This document shows, piece after piece, positions 47,443 to 56,771 of a stretch of DNA of 64,000 nucleotides. A program made the position numbers and the translations under genes. Source of the stretch: Allobosea sp. (GTDB lineage Bacteria > Pseudomonadota > Alphaproteobacteria > Rhizobiales > Beijerinckiaceae). Numbering within the stretch: the first letter of the stretch is position 1; each line of letters opens with the position of its first letter. The notes below the pieces were generated by a model. That model made no database searches. It saw only the letters and a list, made by a program, of their open reading frames with translations, and was not told the DNA's origin. The stretch lies in assembly GCF_017308075.1 (NCBI RefSeq), contig NZ_JAFKFX010000030.1, forward strand, positions 328,456 through 392,455, read 5' to 3'.

Positions 47443-49404
47443 TTAAAACTCCGCCCATTCGTCGCGCCGCCCGCCGGCTGCGACCTTGCGGCGCGGCGGC
47501 TCGGGCCGGAAACGGTTGTCGCTGCCGCGGGAAGGCGTCGCCGGCGCCGGACGCTGCGAGGCCGAGTTCTGGCGCGGCGCAGGCACATGGGGGACGGCCG
47601 GCATCGGCAGGCCTCGGCTCGAGGCCTGTTCGGTATGGAAGAAGGCGACGAGGTTCCGCAGTGCCTCGATCTGGCTGGCGAGGCTGTTCGCCGATCCGGC
47701 GCTCTGCTCGGCCAGCGCGGCATTCTGCTGCGTCGCCTCGTCCATATGCGCCACGGCCTGGCTCATTTCCGCGATGCCGCCGGCCTGCTCGGCGGTGGCC
47801 TCGGAGATCTCGGCGACCGTGCTCGTCACCTGCCCCGCCGCGGTGACGATCTGGTTCAGCGCATCGCCGGTATGGCGCACGAAACGAACCCCGTCGGCGA
47901 CCTGCTCGTTGGAAGCGGCGATCAGCCCCTTGATGTCCTTTGCCGCCTGGCTCGAACGCTGCGCCAGGGTGCGGACCTCGGAGGCGACGACCGCGAAGCC
48001 CTTGCCGGCCTCGCCGGCGCGAGCCGCCTCGACCGCGGCGTTCAAAGCCAGAAGATTGGTCTGGAAGGCGATGCCGTCGATGACCGAGACGATATCGGAG
48101 ATCCGCGCCGAGGACTGCTCGATCCGCTCGATCGCGCGGATCGCGTCCGCGACGACCTTCTGCCCTGCCTCGGCCACGCCCATCGCCTCGCCGGCGCGCT
48201 CCGTCGCCGTGCGCGAGCGCGACGCGCTCTGCTTGACCGAGGCGGCGAGCTGCTCGGTCGTCGCCGCGGTCTGCTCGAGGCTGGCAGCGCTGTCCTCGGT
48301 ACGCTGGGCGAGGTCGGCAGCCCCGCTGCGGATCTCGGCGGCGGTGGTCGCGACATGACCGGAGGTCGCCTGGATGCCCGAGACGGTCTGCGCCAGCCGC
48401 GCCATCGTCTCGTTCAGCCCGCGCTTCAGTTCGGCGAGCCGGCCCTGATAGTCGCCAACGACACGCTGGGTCAGATCCCCTTCCGCCAGCCCGGCTAGGA
48501 CCTCGGCGAATTCGCCGACGCCGCTGTCGACGATATCGTTGATCTGGTTGATGCCCTCGGCGATGCGGGCGAGCGCATCGGACTTGCCGGCGAGCGGGAT
48601 ACGCCGCGAGAAGTCGCCTTCGGCCGCGGCGGAGACGACATCGGCGACCTCGTTGGCTGCCGCGACCTCGTCCGTCAGCTCGCGCCACTCCATGGTCGCG
48701 CCGAGCAGCCGGCCGTCCGCCTGCACCATCTGGCTCAGGGTCAGCGCGACCGTGCGCCGCCCGAGCGCGAAGCGCAGCGAGCGCATGCCGCCGGCCACGA
48801 ACCCGCCGGACGACTGGTGGTGGAAGACGTCCATCACCTTGCCGAGCATGTCCTTGGCGGAAATGCCGGGAAAGGCGATACGGAAATCGTCCTGCGCCTC
48901 GGCGAAGAACTTCAGCAGCGACCGGTTGGCAAAGACGACACGACCCTGCGCGTCGCAGACCATGATGTTGGTACGGCAACCGTCGAGCGCTGCACGAATC
49001 CGGCTGGCTTCGACGCTGCTGTCCTGAAGCTGCTGCAGGCTGCGGGCGAGATCGCCGACCTCATCCTGACGCGCAAGTTCCGGCAGGTCGGCTTCCTTGC
49101 CCTGCGCCAGTTGCTCGGCGCCCGCGCGCATCGCCACCAGCGGCCGCGCGAGCGAGCGCGCGACGAGCCAGCCGAGCCCGGCGGCGACGGCGATCCCGGC
49201 AGTGCCGAAGACCAGCGCCGGGCCGAGCATGGCGGCGGTCACGGTTTCGGCCTGCGGACCGGCGAGGCCGAGCGCTGCAAGCTTCGCCGCAGTCGCCTGC
49301 TGCACCGCGATCGTGACCCCGGTGGCGGCGAGCAGAGCCCCGCCGGCGAAGAGCGCCGGCAGTTTGAAGGTCAGTTTCGAAAGGCCCGCCGGCATCATGC
49401 TCAT
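47443..49404 (-). CDS. Methyl-accepting chemotaxis protein with PAS domain
   Basis: 653-residue membrane transducer. Two N-terminal membrane segments (about residues 12-32 and 58-86) enclose only a short periplasmic loop, so sensing is probably internal. A HAMP (about 86-138), a PAS-like domain (about 140-250; [20 protein letters not shown]), a second HAMP and the signalling hairpin (about 310-600; the tip [22 protein letters not shown] region is present) follow. It ends DEWAEF, matching the xWxxF CheR/CheB-binding pentapeptide. It lies between cheW and cheR in the operon. Confidence 0.92.
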   Translation of the reverse strand: MSMMPAGLSKLTFKLPALFAGGALLAATGVTIAVQQATAAKLAALGLAGPQAETVTAAMLGPALVFGTAGIAVAAGLGWLVARSLARPLVAMRAGAEQLAQGKEADLPELARQDEVGDLARSLQQLQDSSVEASRIRAALDGCRTNIMVCDAQGRVVFANRSLLKFFAEAQDDFRIAFPGISAKDMLGKVMDVFHHQSSGGFVAGGMRSLRFALGRRTVALTLSQMVQADGRLLGATMEWRELTDEVAAANEVADVVSAAAEGDFSRRIPLAGKSDALARIAEGINQINDIVDSGVGEFAEVLAGLAEGDLTQRVVGDYQGRLAELKRGLNETMARLAQTVSGIQATSGHVATTAAEIRSGAADLAQRTEDSAASLEQTAATTEQLAASVKQSASRSRTATERAGEAMGVAEAGQKVVADAIRAIERIEQSSARISDIVSVIDGIAFQTNLLALNAAVEAARAGEAGKGFAVVASEVRTLAQRSSQAAKDIKGLIAASNEQVADGVRFVRHTGDALNQIVTAAGQVTSTVAEISEATAEQAGGIAEMSQAVAHMDEATQQNAALAEQSAGSANSLASQIEALRNLVAFFHTEQASSRGLPMPAVPHVPAPRQNSASQRPAPATPSRGSDNRFRPEPPRRKVAAGGRRDEWAEF

Positions 49405-49492
49405 CGGCTCTGTTGGTTTCTTCGGGGCGGTCGCAGGCCGGACAGCTTCCTCTGGCGCGGTGGCGGGCGTCCTTGGGCGATCGCTCGGCGAT

Positions 49493-50002
49493 TCAGTTGG
49501 CGCGTGCCTGCCGGGCCTGGGCGTCGCCGCCGTCCTTGATCACCGCCGCGAGGTCGAGCAGCGCCACGATATCGGTGTCGAGCAGCACGAGTCCCTCGAT
49601 CAGGCCGTGCTCGTCGCGCTCCAGATCCGGCGCCGGACGCACCGCACTGACCGGCACGTCGACGATGTCGGAGACCGAATCGACGAGCAGGCCGGCAGTC
49701 TTGTCCTCGACATCGACGACGACGATGACATGGGTCGCGGTCGCATCGGTGACGCCAAGTCCAATCGCGGTGCGCAGATCGTAGACGGCGAGGATCACGC
49801 CGCGCAGATTGAGCACGCCGCGCACATGCGGAGCGGCATGCGGCAGCGGCGTCGTCGCCTGCCAGCCCTTGATCTCGCGGACCATGCCGACATCGATGCC
49901 GAAGGTCCGGTCGCCGACGCGGAAGGTGACGATCCGGCGCGCGGCCGATTCGGGCTGGGCCGAGGTGAAATGCTTTTCGCCGAGTTGCAGGGTCATGGTC
50001 AT
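49493..50002 (-). CDS. cheW: Chemotaxis coupling protein CheW
   Basis: 169-residue CheW-fold adaptor that links transducers to CheA. It begins with the conserved [15 protein letters not shown] strand, with [17 protein letters not shown] and [11 protein letters not shown] as the usual later pieces. Its start overlaps the cheA stop in ATGA. It is separated from the transducer gene by 88 bases with no gene. Confidence 0.94.
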   Translation of the reverse strand: MTMTLQLGEKHFTSAQPESAARRIVTFRVGDRTFGIDVGMVREIKGWQATTPLPHAAPHVRGVLNLRGVILAVYDLRTAIGLGVTDATATHVIVVVDVEDKTAGLLVDSVSDIVDVPVSAVRPAPDLERDEHGLIEGLVLLDTDIVALLDLAAVIKDGGDAQARQARAN

Positions 50003-52257
50003 CCAGCCAATTTGAGTTCGGGAGCAGTTGGGCGACCGCCGGCCGCCGCCAGGCGCAGCATCGAGTCGACGTCGAGGATGAGGGCGACCAGGCCATCGCC
50101 GAGGATCGTCGCCGCCGAGGCGCCGTTGACCGTGCCGTAATTGGCTTCGAGGCTCTTCACGACGACCTGCTGCTGGCCGACGATCTCGTCGACCGCGATG
50201 CCGACATTTCCGCCGCGCTCCGTCTCGGCGATGATGATGATGTTCTCGTCGCGCGTCCCGGACGAGCCCATCACCGCGCCGAGCCGGTAGAGCGGCGTGA
50301 CCTCGCCGCGCCAGCGCAGCACTTCCTGGCCGAAGGTCAGCCTTTCGATCGGCGTATTGGCGAGATGCTGCGTCTCGATCACGCTGGCGATCGGGATGAC
50401 ATAGCGATCGTCGCCGCAGCGGATCACCATGCCTTCCAGCACGGCAAGCGTCAGCGGCAGAGCGAGCGTGAACTTGCAGCCGCGGCCCGGCTCGGAATCG
50501 ACGCTGATGCGGCCGCCGAGGGATTCGACATTGCGCCGCACCACGTCCATGCCGACGCCGCGGCCGGAGATGTCGCTGACCGCATCGGCCGTCGACAGCC
50601 CGGCGGCGAAGATCAGCTGGTCGATCTCCTCCGGCGCGAGCCTCTCGTCGGCGCCGACGAGGCCGCGAGACCTGGCCTTGGCCAACAGCCTGTCGCGACC
50701 GATGCCGCGCCCGTCATCGGTGACCGAGATGACGATCCGGCCGGCGCGATGCTCGGCGATCAGCCTGATCGTGCCCTCGGGGTTCTTGCCGGCGGCGATG
50801 CGCTCCTCCGGCGTTTCGAGCCCGTGATCCATGGAGTTACGGATCATATGGGTCAGCGGGTCGGCGAGCTCCTCGATGATCGTCTTGTCGACCTCGGTAT
50901 TCTCGCCCTCGAGGACGAGCTTCACTTCCTTGCCGAGCGTCTGGGCGAGCTCGCGCACCAGGCGCGGCATGCGCTGGAACACGGCCTTCACCGGCTGGGC
51001 GCGGACCGCCATGACATGGTCCTGCAGTTCGCGCGTCTGGCGCGACAGGGTCAGGATGCCCTCGGCGGTCTTGGCGTAGACGTCATAGGGCAGAGAACGG
51101 ACGCATTCGACCAGCATCGACTGCGTGATCACGATCTCGCCGACCAGGTTCATCAGCCGATCGATACGGTCGAGATCGACGCGCACGCTGACCGCCTGGC
51201 GCTGGCGTGCCGCCGCGGCGTCGTTCGCCGCCGGCTTGGCGGCGGGGCGCGGCGCGGCGACCGGCGGCGGAGCGACGGCAGCGGGCGCGAGCGAAGCCGC
51301 CGGCGACGGCTCCGGGGCAGCCGGGAGCGGCGCGACAGGCGGGCCGAGACGGGCAAGGATCGCCGAGAGATCCGCGGCGACGTTCTGCGGCACCTCGGGA
51401 GGTGGCGCGATCTCGTCGAGCCCGTCATCATTGGCCGCGGCCGGCATGACCTCGACCTCGAACTCCTCATTGGCGAGGGTGAAGTCGAATTTGGCGACGA
51501 TTTCCTCGACCGGCAGCTCGGTACGCAGCAGTACGCTGAAACGCATATGGCAATCGGTGACGTCGAGCGCTTCCAGCGCCGGAACCTGGCTCATATCGCA
51601 GGCCACCGAGACGATCTCCTCGTCCGGCAGGCTGCCGATCACGACGCGCGGCTCGATCACCCGGCGGAACAGGTCGCTGTCCGGATTGATCCGGACGCAG
51701 ACCTCCCGGCCGGGCCGGGGCGCGGCGACGGCGGCGACGGGTTCGTCGTCCCAGCCATCATCGGCGGCAGGCGCCGATGCGGCCGGCGCCGCGGTCTTGG
51801 CCTCGACCATGGCGAGCAGATTGCCGAGCGCGGCGATGCCGGGGGGCTCGTCGCTGACAGCGGCCGGAGCGTCCGGCTTGGCCTGTCCGACCTTTTCCAG
51901 CGCCGCCAGCAGATCCGGACGGGCCTGCGCCGGCTCGTCGTTGCGCGCCGCGGCGACGAGATCGGAAACCGCATCCGAACAGCGCAGAAACAGGCTGAAC
52001 GGGGCATCGTCCAGAGCTACCCGGCCCGAACGCAGATGGTCGAGCGAAGCCTCGAAGACATGGGCGAACGAGACGAGCTCGGTGCAGCCGAAGGCCCCGG
52101 CCCCACCCTTGATCGAGTGGATGGCGCGGAACGCGGCATTGACGTCCTCGGGATCGCGCGAGCCCTCGTCGAGCGCCTGCAGCTTCTGCTCGAGGGCGCC
52201 GAGCAGCTCCTCGCATTCCTGGAAGAAAGTCTGTTTGAGTTCCGCCAGAGGATCCAT
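49999..52257 (-). CDS. cheA: Chemotaxis histidine kinase CheA
   Basis: 752-residue kinase with the five CheA regions. P1 has the phospho-histidine H47 in AIHSIKGGAGAFG; a long Ala/Pro linker follows. P3 dimerisation and P4 ATPase domain have the N box in HMIRNSMDHGLETPEERIAAG, and DDGRGIG and GRGVGMDVVRRN; P5 is CheW-like (EIVGQQQVVVKSLEANYG). ATG at 52257 is preferred to a TTG just before it. Its stop overlaps cheW and it starts 9 bases after the cheY1 stop. It phosphorylates CheY and CheB. Confidence 0.96.
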   Translation of the reverse strand: MDPLAELKQTFFQECEELLGALEQKLQALDEGSRDPEDVNAAFRAIHSIKGGAGAFGCTELVSFAHVFEASLDHLRSGRVALDDAPFSLFLRCSDAVSDLVAAARNDEPAQARPDLLAALEKVGQAKPDAPAAVSDEPPGIAALGNLLAMVEAKTAAPAASAPAADDGWDDEPVAAVAAPRPGREVCVRINPDSDLFRRVIEPRVVIGSLPDEEIVSVACDMSQVPALEALDVTDCHMRFSVLLRTELPVEEIVAKFDFTLANEEFEVEVMPAAANDDGLDEIAPPPEVPQNVAADLSAILARLGPPVAPLPAAPEPSPAASLAPAAVAPPPVAAPRPAAKPAANDAAAARQRQAVSVRVDLDRIDRLMNLVGEIVITQSMLVECVRSLPYDVYAKTAEGILTLSRQTRELQDHVMAVRAQPVKAVFQRMPRLVRELAQTLGKEVKLVLEGENTEVDKTIIEELADPLTHMIRNSMDHGLETPEERIAAGKNPEGTIRLIAEHRAGRIVISVTDDGRGIGRDRLLAKARSRGLVGADERLAPEEIDQLIFAAGLSTADAVSDISGRGVGMDVVRRNVESLGGRISVDSEPGRGCKFTLALPLTLAVLEGMVIRCGDDRYVIPIASVIETQHLANTPIERLTFGQEVLRWRGEVTPLYRLGAVMGSSGTRDENIIIIAETERGGNVGIAVDEIVGQQQVVVKSLEANYGTVNGASAATILGDGLVALILDVDSMLRLAAAGGRPTAPELKLAG

Positions 52258-52266
52258 CAAGCCGCC

Positions 52267-52626
52267 TCAGTTCTGGTAGCGCGCGACGAGGCCGAGCAGG
52301 GTGTTGGGCTCGAATGGCTTGACCATCCAGGCACTGGCACCGGCGCGGCGGCCTTCCGCCTTGATCTCGGCGCCGTTCTCGGTGGTCAGCACGATAATCG
52401 GCGTGTTCTGTCCGGTCGGCCGCGCGCGGCAGGCGCGCGTGAACTCGATGCCGTCCATCACCGGCATGTTGAGGTCTGTGATGACGAGGTCGGGCTTGAA
52501 CTGGTCGAAGCGTGCGAGGCCCTCCTCGCCATTTTCCGCCTCCGCCACCTCATGCCCGGCATTACGCAGCGTCATGCTAAGCAGGCTGAGCAGGGTCTTG
52601 GTGTCGTCGATTGCCAGGATGCGCAT
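52267..52626 (-). CDS. cheY: Chemotaxis response regulator CheY1
   Basis: 119-residue receiver with acidic pair D7/D8 (ILAIDDTKTLL), phospho-aspartate D51 (DLVITDLNMPVMDG), switch threonine in VLTTENG and lysine in MVKPFEP. ATG at 52626 begins with the receiver; the frame is open 60 codons further without homology. By analogy with Sinorhizobium the CheY next to CheS and CheA is the phosphate sink CheY1; this is inferred from position. Confidence 0.93.
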   Translation of the reverse strand: MRILAIDDTKTLLSLLSMTLRNAGHEVAEAENGEEGLARFDQFKPDLVITDLNMPVMDGIEFTRACRARPTGQNTPIIVLTTENGAEIKAEGRRAGASAWMVKPFEPNTLLGLVARYQN

Positions 52627-52631
52627 CGCAT

Positions 52632-52913
52632 TCACTCCAGGACGAGGGCGCTTTGGGCGAAATCGAAGCCGATCGCCTGAAAGGACTGACGGCACTCCTC
52701 GGACATCGCCTTGAGGGTGACGCTGAGATTGTGCGCTTTCGCACTGGCCGCAGCGGCGTGCAGCAGCTGGATCCAGAGGCTGGGAAAGGCTCCGGCCCCT
52801 CCGCATTCGACGCAGACGCTTTCGCGCTGCTCGAGCGCAACGAGGAGCTGATTGCGGAAGGCGGCAGCTTCGGAACGGCCGAGAAGGGGCGGCAGGGAGA
52901 CGGTAATGACCAC
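52632..52913 (-). CDS. STAS-domain protein, CheS-like
   Basis: 93-residue STAS domain (MVITVSLPPLLGRSEAAAFRNQ, then VECGGAGAFPSLWIQLLHAA). In Sinorhizobium meliloti a STAS-like CheS encoded in the same place before cheY1 and cheA binds CheA and speeds CheY1 dephosphorylation. Size, family and position match, so a CheS-type role is likely, but sequence alone does not prove it. Start is GTG at 52913. It begins the compact che operon. Confidence 0.8.
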   Translation of the reverse strand: MVITVSLPPLLGRSEAAAFRNQLLVALEQRESVCVECGGAGAFPSLWIQLLHAAAASAKAHNLSVTLKAMSEECRQSFQAIGFDFAQSALVLE

Positions 52914-53070
52914 GGCAGCTCGACCTGTGACGAATTGTCGAACGCTGTCACGGAATTGGTAAAAATTTCGCTAAGCGCTCGCCGGACGAGGAAGGATTGT
53001 GACCGTTTCGGGGCGTGCGGCGCTGCGCCCACGCTCCCGATCCGCCGATGCCCGGAGTTCGATGGAGGCC

Positions 53071-53538
53071 TCAGAACAGGCTGTTGCTGATCGCCCGCGG
53101 CACCAGGGTGATGGCGCCGCTCTGCTCCTTGTATTTGCGCGGGATGTTGATGATCCCCGACAGATGCAGCCAGAGATTGTTCGGAGAGATCGGCTTGACG
53201 ATGATCTCATGCGCCCCGAGCTTGGCGGCCTGGACGACCGCGCGCCGGTCGGGTCGCTCCATCATCACCAGCACCGGCGCCTTGGCGAAGGGCGAGGTCT
53301 TGAAGGAGCGGATCGAGGCCAGGCATTTCATGCTGTCCCCGTCCGGCAGATCCCAGTCGAGGATGACGATGTTGGGCTGCTTCTGGATGAACATGGTCGC
53401 GGCGGCGGCGAGATCCGCCGCCTCGAAGATCCGCTGCAGCTGCGCCTGATAGAGCATCGTGCGGATGATGCGCCGATAATGCGGGCTGGCGTCGATCAGC
53501 AGCACCGAGAGATTGGGAAAGGCGGGAGCGATATGCAT
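53071..53538 (-). CDS. Degenerate receiver-domain protein
   Basis: 155-residue receiver-like protein. It has the phospho-aspartate D61 (IVILDWDLPDGDS) and lysine (IIVKPIS), but the usual acidic pair is only D16 followed by A17 (LLIDASPHYRR), and the switch Thr/Ser is replaced by Met (VLVMMERPD). Phosphorylation or signalling may be altered. The C-terminal tail beyond residue 120 (INIPRKYKEQSGAITLVPRAI) is unrecognised. It lies between the CheS-like gene and a soluble transducer, so a chemotaxis role is plausible. Confidence 0.8.
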   Translation of the reverse strand: MHIAPAFPNLSVLLIDASPHYRRIIRTMLYQAQLQRIFEAADLAAAATMFIQKQPNIVILDWDLPDGDSMKCLASIRSFKTSPFAKAPVLVMMERPDRRAVVQAAKLGAHEIIVKPISPNNLWLHLSGIINIPRKYKEQSGAITLVPRAISNSLF

Positions 53539-53624
53539 GACGGCGATTGCGACCCGATACTCAACACCACATCCGGGCGCACAGGCCCGCTACTCCAAGA
53601 ACCGCTTGCCGCACCATCCGCCGC

Positions 53625-55085
53625 TCAGACGCTGAGCCCGAAGCGGAAAGCGCCCCAATGCCTGCCCCTGACGAAGATCGGCGCCGACAGATCTTCCATC
53701 ACCAGAAAATTGCCGCCGCCCATGTCGCGCCTGTAGGTCTGCAGCAGGAACGGCTCCTGGTTGCGCGCCGCCGCCAGCCCGGTGCGATCGTCGAACAGGC
53801 GCCGGTTGCGGCAATTGGCATTGTTCCAGACCGGATCGGGGCCTTGCGGCTGCGCATATTTGCGGTTGTGCGTCGGCAGGAAGCCGTTGCGGTCGACCGC
53901 GACGCAAAACACGACACGCCGGTTGCCGGCGAGCAGCCTCTCCTGCAGCGGCGGCAGCAGGCGATCGGTCAATGCGACGAAGCGCGTCATCTGCTGCACC
54001 GGATTGGTTCCCGGTACCGGCCGGTAATCCTCGTCGAACAGCTCGGCCATGCCGATCTCGCCATCGGCGAGCGCCTGCTCGAACATGCCGGCGATCGTCG
54101 TCGCCACCTCGATCGCCGTCGCGATCATCTCCGATTGCGGGGTGCGCACGCCGGAGGCGGCGATCGCGCCGAGGATCGCCTCGCTGGTCGAGACGAGCGA
54201 GGTCGCCCGGCGCGCCGCGACTTCGAGGCTGTGGCTCGACTGCTCGACGCCGCCGACCAGATCCTTCAGCTCCGCCCCGACCTTGGCGAAGGCCACCGCA
54301 TTGTCGCGCGTCGGCGCCGAAATGCTGTCGATCTCGGCGATCAGCCCGACCACCGACTTGCCGAAATGGTCGAGCTCGCCGATCTGGCGTGAAATCCCCT
54401 GGCTCTCCTCGCTGGCGCGCCGTGCCGCCAGGGCATTGGCCTCGCTCTGGCTCGCCAGCTGGTCGACGGTGGCGACGAGCGCCTCGAGCTGCCGTGCGCT
54501 TGCGGTCGTGGCGTCGCGGGTCTGTTCGGCGAGTTGCTTGACCGCGGCGGCGATCACCGCGAAGCCGCGTCCGGCGGCGCCGCTGCGGGCGGCCTCGACG
54601 CCGGCATTGATCGAAAGCAGCTGGATCTCGCGGGTGATCGACTGGATCGCCTCGCTCGCCTCGCGCAGCTTGTGGGCCCGGTCCGCGGCGCCGGCGAGCG
54701 CCTGCGAGATCGACTGAGCGCCGTCGGAGAGTTCGCCAATGTCCTTCTGCGCCGCATTGAGGCCGAGCCGGACCGCGCCGGTGACGCGCTCGAGCCCGCT
54801 CTTCACGACGGAGGCGGCATTCTGCGCCTCCTCGGCCGAACGCTGGATCGCCTGATTGGCGCGCGCCACCTGATCGACGGAATCGACGACGCGGTGCAGC
54901 CCGTCGGTCTGCCGGTCGAGCTGTCCATTGACGTCGCCGATCCGCCCCGAAATGTCGGTGATCTCGCTGCTCAGCTTGCCGAAGCGTTCGGCGATCTCGA
55001 CGACCGCACGCGAGGCGGCCAGCGCTTCGGGCGCTTCCTCATTGGCCGGGACAGGCGTCTTCAATGCCTGGGCGTGCATGGACAC
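53625..55085 (-). CDS. Soluble chemoreceptor with C-terminal sensor domain
   Basis: 486-residue methyl-accepting protein with no membrane segment. The signalling coiled coil comes first (about 30-300; tip AIQSITREIQLLSINAGVEAARSGAAG split as IQLLSINAGVEAARSGAAGR). A globular C-terminal part (about 370-486) follows, with THNRKYAQPQG, NCRNRRLFDDRTGL and TYRRDMGGGNFLVMEDLSAPIFVRGRHWGAFRFG (core TYRRDMGGG). Such tails occur in alphaproteobacterial receptors and may bind a ligand in the cytoplasm. GTG at 55085 has GGAAG at 6 bases; ATG at 55079 is possible. Confidence 0.88.
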   Translation of the reverse strand: MSMHAQALKTPVPANEEAPEALAASRAVVEIAERFGKLSSEITDISGRIGDVNGQLDRQTDGLHRVVDSVDQVARANQAIQRSAEEAQNAASVVKSGLERVTGAVRLGLNAAQKDIGELSDGAQSISQALAGAADRAHKLREASEAIQSITREIQLLSINAGVEAARSGAAGRGFAVIAAAVKQLAEQTRDATTASARQLEALVATVDQLASQSEANALAARRASEESQGISRQIGELDHFGKSVVGLIAEIDSISAPTRDNAVAFAKVGAELKDLVGGVEQSSHSLEVAARRATSLVSTSEAILGAIAASGVRTPQSEMIATAIEVATTIAGMFEQALADGEIGMAELFDEDYRPVPGTNPVQQMTRFVALTDRLLPPLQERLLAGNRRVVFCVAVDRNGFLPTHNRKYAQPQGPDPVWNNANCRNRRLFDDRTGLAAARNQEPFLLQTYRRDMGGGNFLVMEDLSAPIFVRGRHWGAFRFGLSV

Positions 55086-55292
55086 GGCGCTTCCGCATGA
55101 GCAATCGGCGGGCAGAACCTAAACGAACGCAGTAAATCGGCGGTTAATGGCCGTGATCATGCCATTTTTGGCCGATGGAATGCTCATACCCACCCGAAAC
55201 TCCGATCTCACGATCGCCGTATTCCAGCCTTGCTCTTCACGATAACCTAACGGCAGCCCAAGCATAAGGCGACCGGCCCCTGGAGGAGTCCC

Positions 55293-56039
55293 ATGCATCA
55301 CCTCGCTTCGCTTTCGCGCCGCTCGCTGCTCGGCTTCGGCGCCGCCGCCGCAGGCCTCGCCCTGGCCCCGAAGGTCTGGGCACAGGCTGCCGCGCCGGCC
55401 GCTCCGGCCGGACCCTTCTCGCTGCCCAAGCGAGCCTATGAAGCAGCGGCGCTCGAACCCAATATCGACGCCACCACCATGGACATCCACTACAACCGTC
55501 ACCACGCCGCCTATGTGGCGGGTCTCAACGCCGCGGTGAAGGACCATGGCGTGCTTGCGCAAACCCCGCTGCAGCAACTGCTCGGCGATCTCGGCAAGGT
55601 GCCCGAAGGCGCCCGCGTCGCGGTACGCAATGCCGGCGGCGGCCATGCCAATCACAGCATGTTTTGGGAAATCATGGGCCCCAATGCCGGCGGCGCGCCG
55701 ACCGGCGAGGTCGCTGCGGCGATCACCCGCGACCTCGGCGGCTTCGACAAGTTCAAGGCCGATTTCGACGCGGCCGGCCTGCGTGTCTTCGGTTCGGGCT
55801 GGGCCTTCGTCACCGTGACCAAGGACGGCAAGCTCGCCCTCGCCAGCAAGCCCAACCAGGATACGCCGCTGATGGACAAGCAGATGGTCCTGATCGGTAA
55901 CGATGTCTGGGAGCACGCCTATTACCTGAAATACCAGAACCGCCGGGCCGAGTATTTGAAGAACTGGTGGAATGTGGTCGACTGGAACAAGGTCAATGCC
56001 CGCTATGCCGCCGCCAAGGCCGGCAAGCTGACGATCTGA
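55293..56039 (+). CDS. sod: Exported Fe/Mn superoxide dismutase
   Basis: 248-residue SOD of the Fe/Mn type preceded by a Tat-type signal (LSRRSLLGFGAAAAGLAL, cleaved near WAQA). Metal ligands are the histidine in MDIHYNRHHAAYV, the histidine in NHSMFWEIM, and the aspartate and histidine in GNDVWEHAYYLKY. GPNAGGAP and FGSGWAFV point to the Mn/cambialistic side. GGAGGAG lies 5 bases before the ATG. It would remove superoxide in the periplasm. A terminator follows it. Confidence 0.95.
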   Translation: MHHLASLSRRSLLGFGAAAAGLALAPKVWAQAAAPAAPAGPFSLPKRAYEAAALEPNIDATTMDIHYNRHHAAYVAGLNAAVKDHGVLAQTPLQQLLGDLGKVPEGARVAVRNAGGGHANHSMFWEIMGPNAGGAPTGEVAAAITRDLGGFDKFKADFDAAGLRVFGSGWAFVTVTKDGKLALASKPNQDTPLMDKQMVLIGNDVWEHAYYLKYQNRRAEYLKNWWNVVDWNKVNARYAAAKAGKLTI

Positions 56040-56065
56040 CCGCAGACGACGGCCCGCCGCCATGA

Positions 56066-56093
56066 TGCCCGGCGCGACGGCCGGGCATTTTTT
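56066..56093 (+). terminator. Intrinsic terminator after sod
   Basis: TGCCCGGC at 56066-56073 pairs with GCCGGGCA at 56080-56087 across a 6-base loop and is followed by six T. It lies 27 bases after the sod stop. Confidence 0.9.
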
Positions 56094-56254
56094 CGTACGG
56101 CTCCGGTCTTGATCCCCCGGTGCGGCCGCAAGACCGGGTTGAGGAAACCGAGCATTTTGAAGAATCCGAGGCCACGACAAGGTGATCGCGGCTGGTGGAA
56201 CACCCTGGCCGGCTCTATCGTTCAGGTTGCATCCGCCTAGCAGGGAGCATGCTC

Positions 56255-56701
56255 GTGACACTGAACAGCCTTGCCCGCATCGGCGCGGTCGCGCTGATGC
56301 TTCTCCCGCCCGCCGCCATCGCCCAGCAGCGCACGCTCGGCCCGCCGAGCGGCTCCGTCCGCATCGAGGCGCTCTCCATCGCCTTCCTCGGCCAGGGCCA
56401 GCTCGGCGGCGGCACCTTGTCCTTTCGCGGCCGGAACTATCCGATCAGCGTCGGCGGCCTCGGCGTCGGCGGCATCGGCGCGTCCAAGCTCACCGCCACG
56501 GGCCGGGTCTACGGGCTCAGGCAGCGCGAGGATTTCGCCGGAACCTATGTCCAGTTGAGCGAAGGCTGGGCGGTCGGCCGCGCCGGCCGGGGGCGCCTGG
56601 TCCTCAAGAACAACAAGGGCGTCACCATCAGCCTCGACGCTCGCCGCCAGGGTCTGCAGCTCGCTTCGGGCGTCGACGGCATGGTGATCGGGTTCAAATA
56701 G
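56255..56701 (+). CDS. Exported conserved hypothetical protein
   Basis: 148-residue protein with a signal peptide (LARIGAVALMLLPPAAIAQ) and a glycine-rich, beta-type mature part: LSIAFLGQGQLGGGTLSF, GGLGVGGIGASKLTATGRVYGL, FAGTYVQLSEGWAVGRAGRGRLVL and SGVDGMVIGF. This is a conserved exported-protein pattern, but I do not assign a family or function. GTG at 56255 is preferred because GGGAG lies 7 bases upstream; ATG at 56249 is too close to it. Confidence 0.7.
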   Translation: MTLNSLARIGAVALMLLPPAAIAQQRTLGPPSGSVRIEALSIAFLGQGQLGGGTLSFRGRNYPISVGGLGVGGIGASKLTATGRVYGLRQREDFAGTYVQLSEGWAVGRAGRGRLVLKNNKGVTISLDARRQGLQLASGVDGMVIGFK

Positions 56702-56771
56702 CCCCTACCCGGGCTGTTGCGAGTTCAAGGCTCAGCCCGGCGCGTCACACCACGACGCGCCGGGCCCGGCG

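Noticed and set aside
52927-52951. GTGAC/GTCAC inverted repeat upstream of the CheS-like gene
   Set aside because: Five-base arms 15 bases apart are expected often by chance, and no known regulator site matches.
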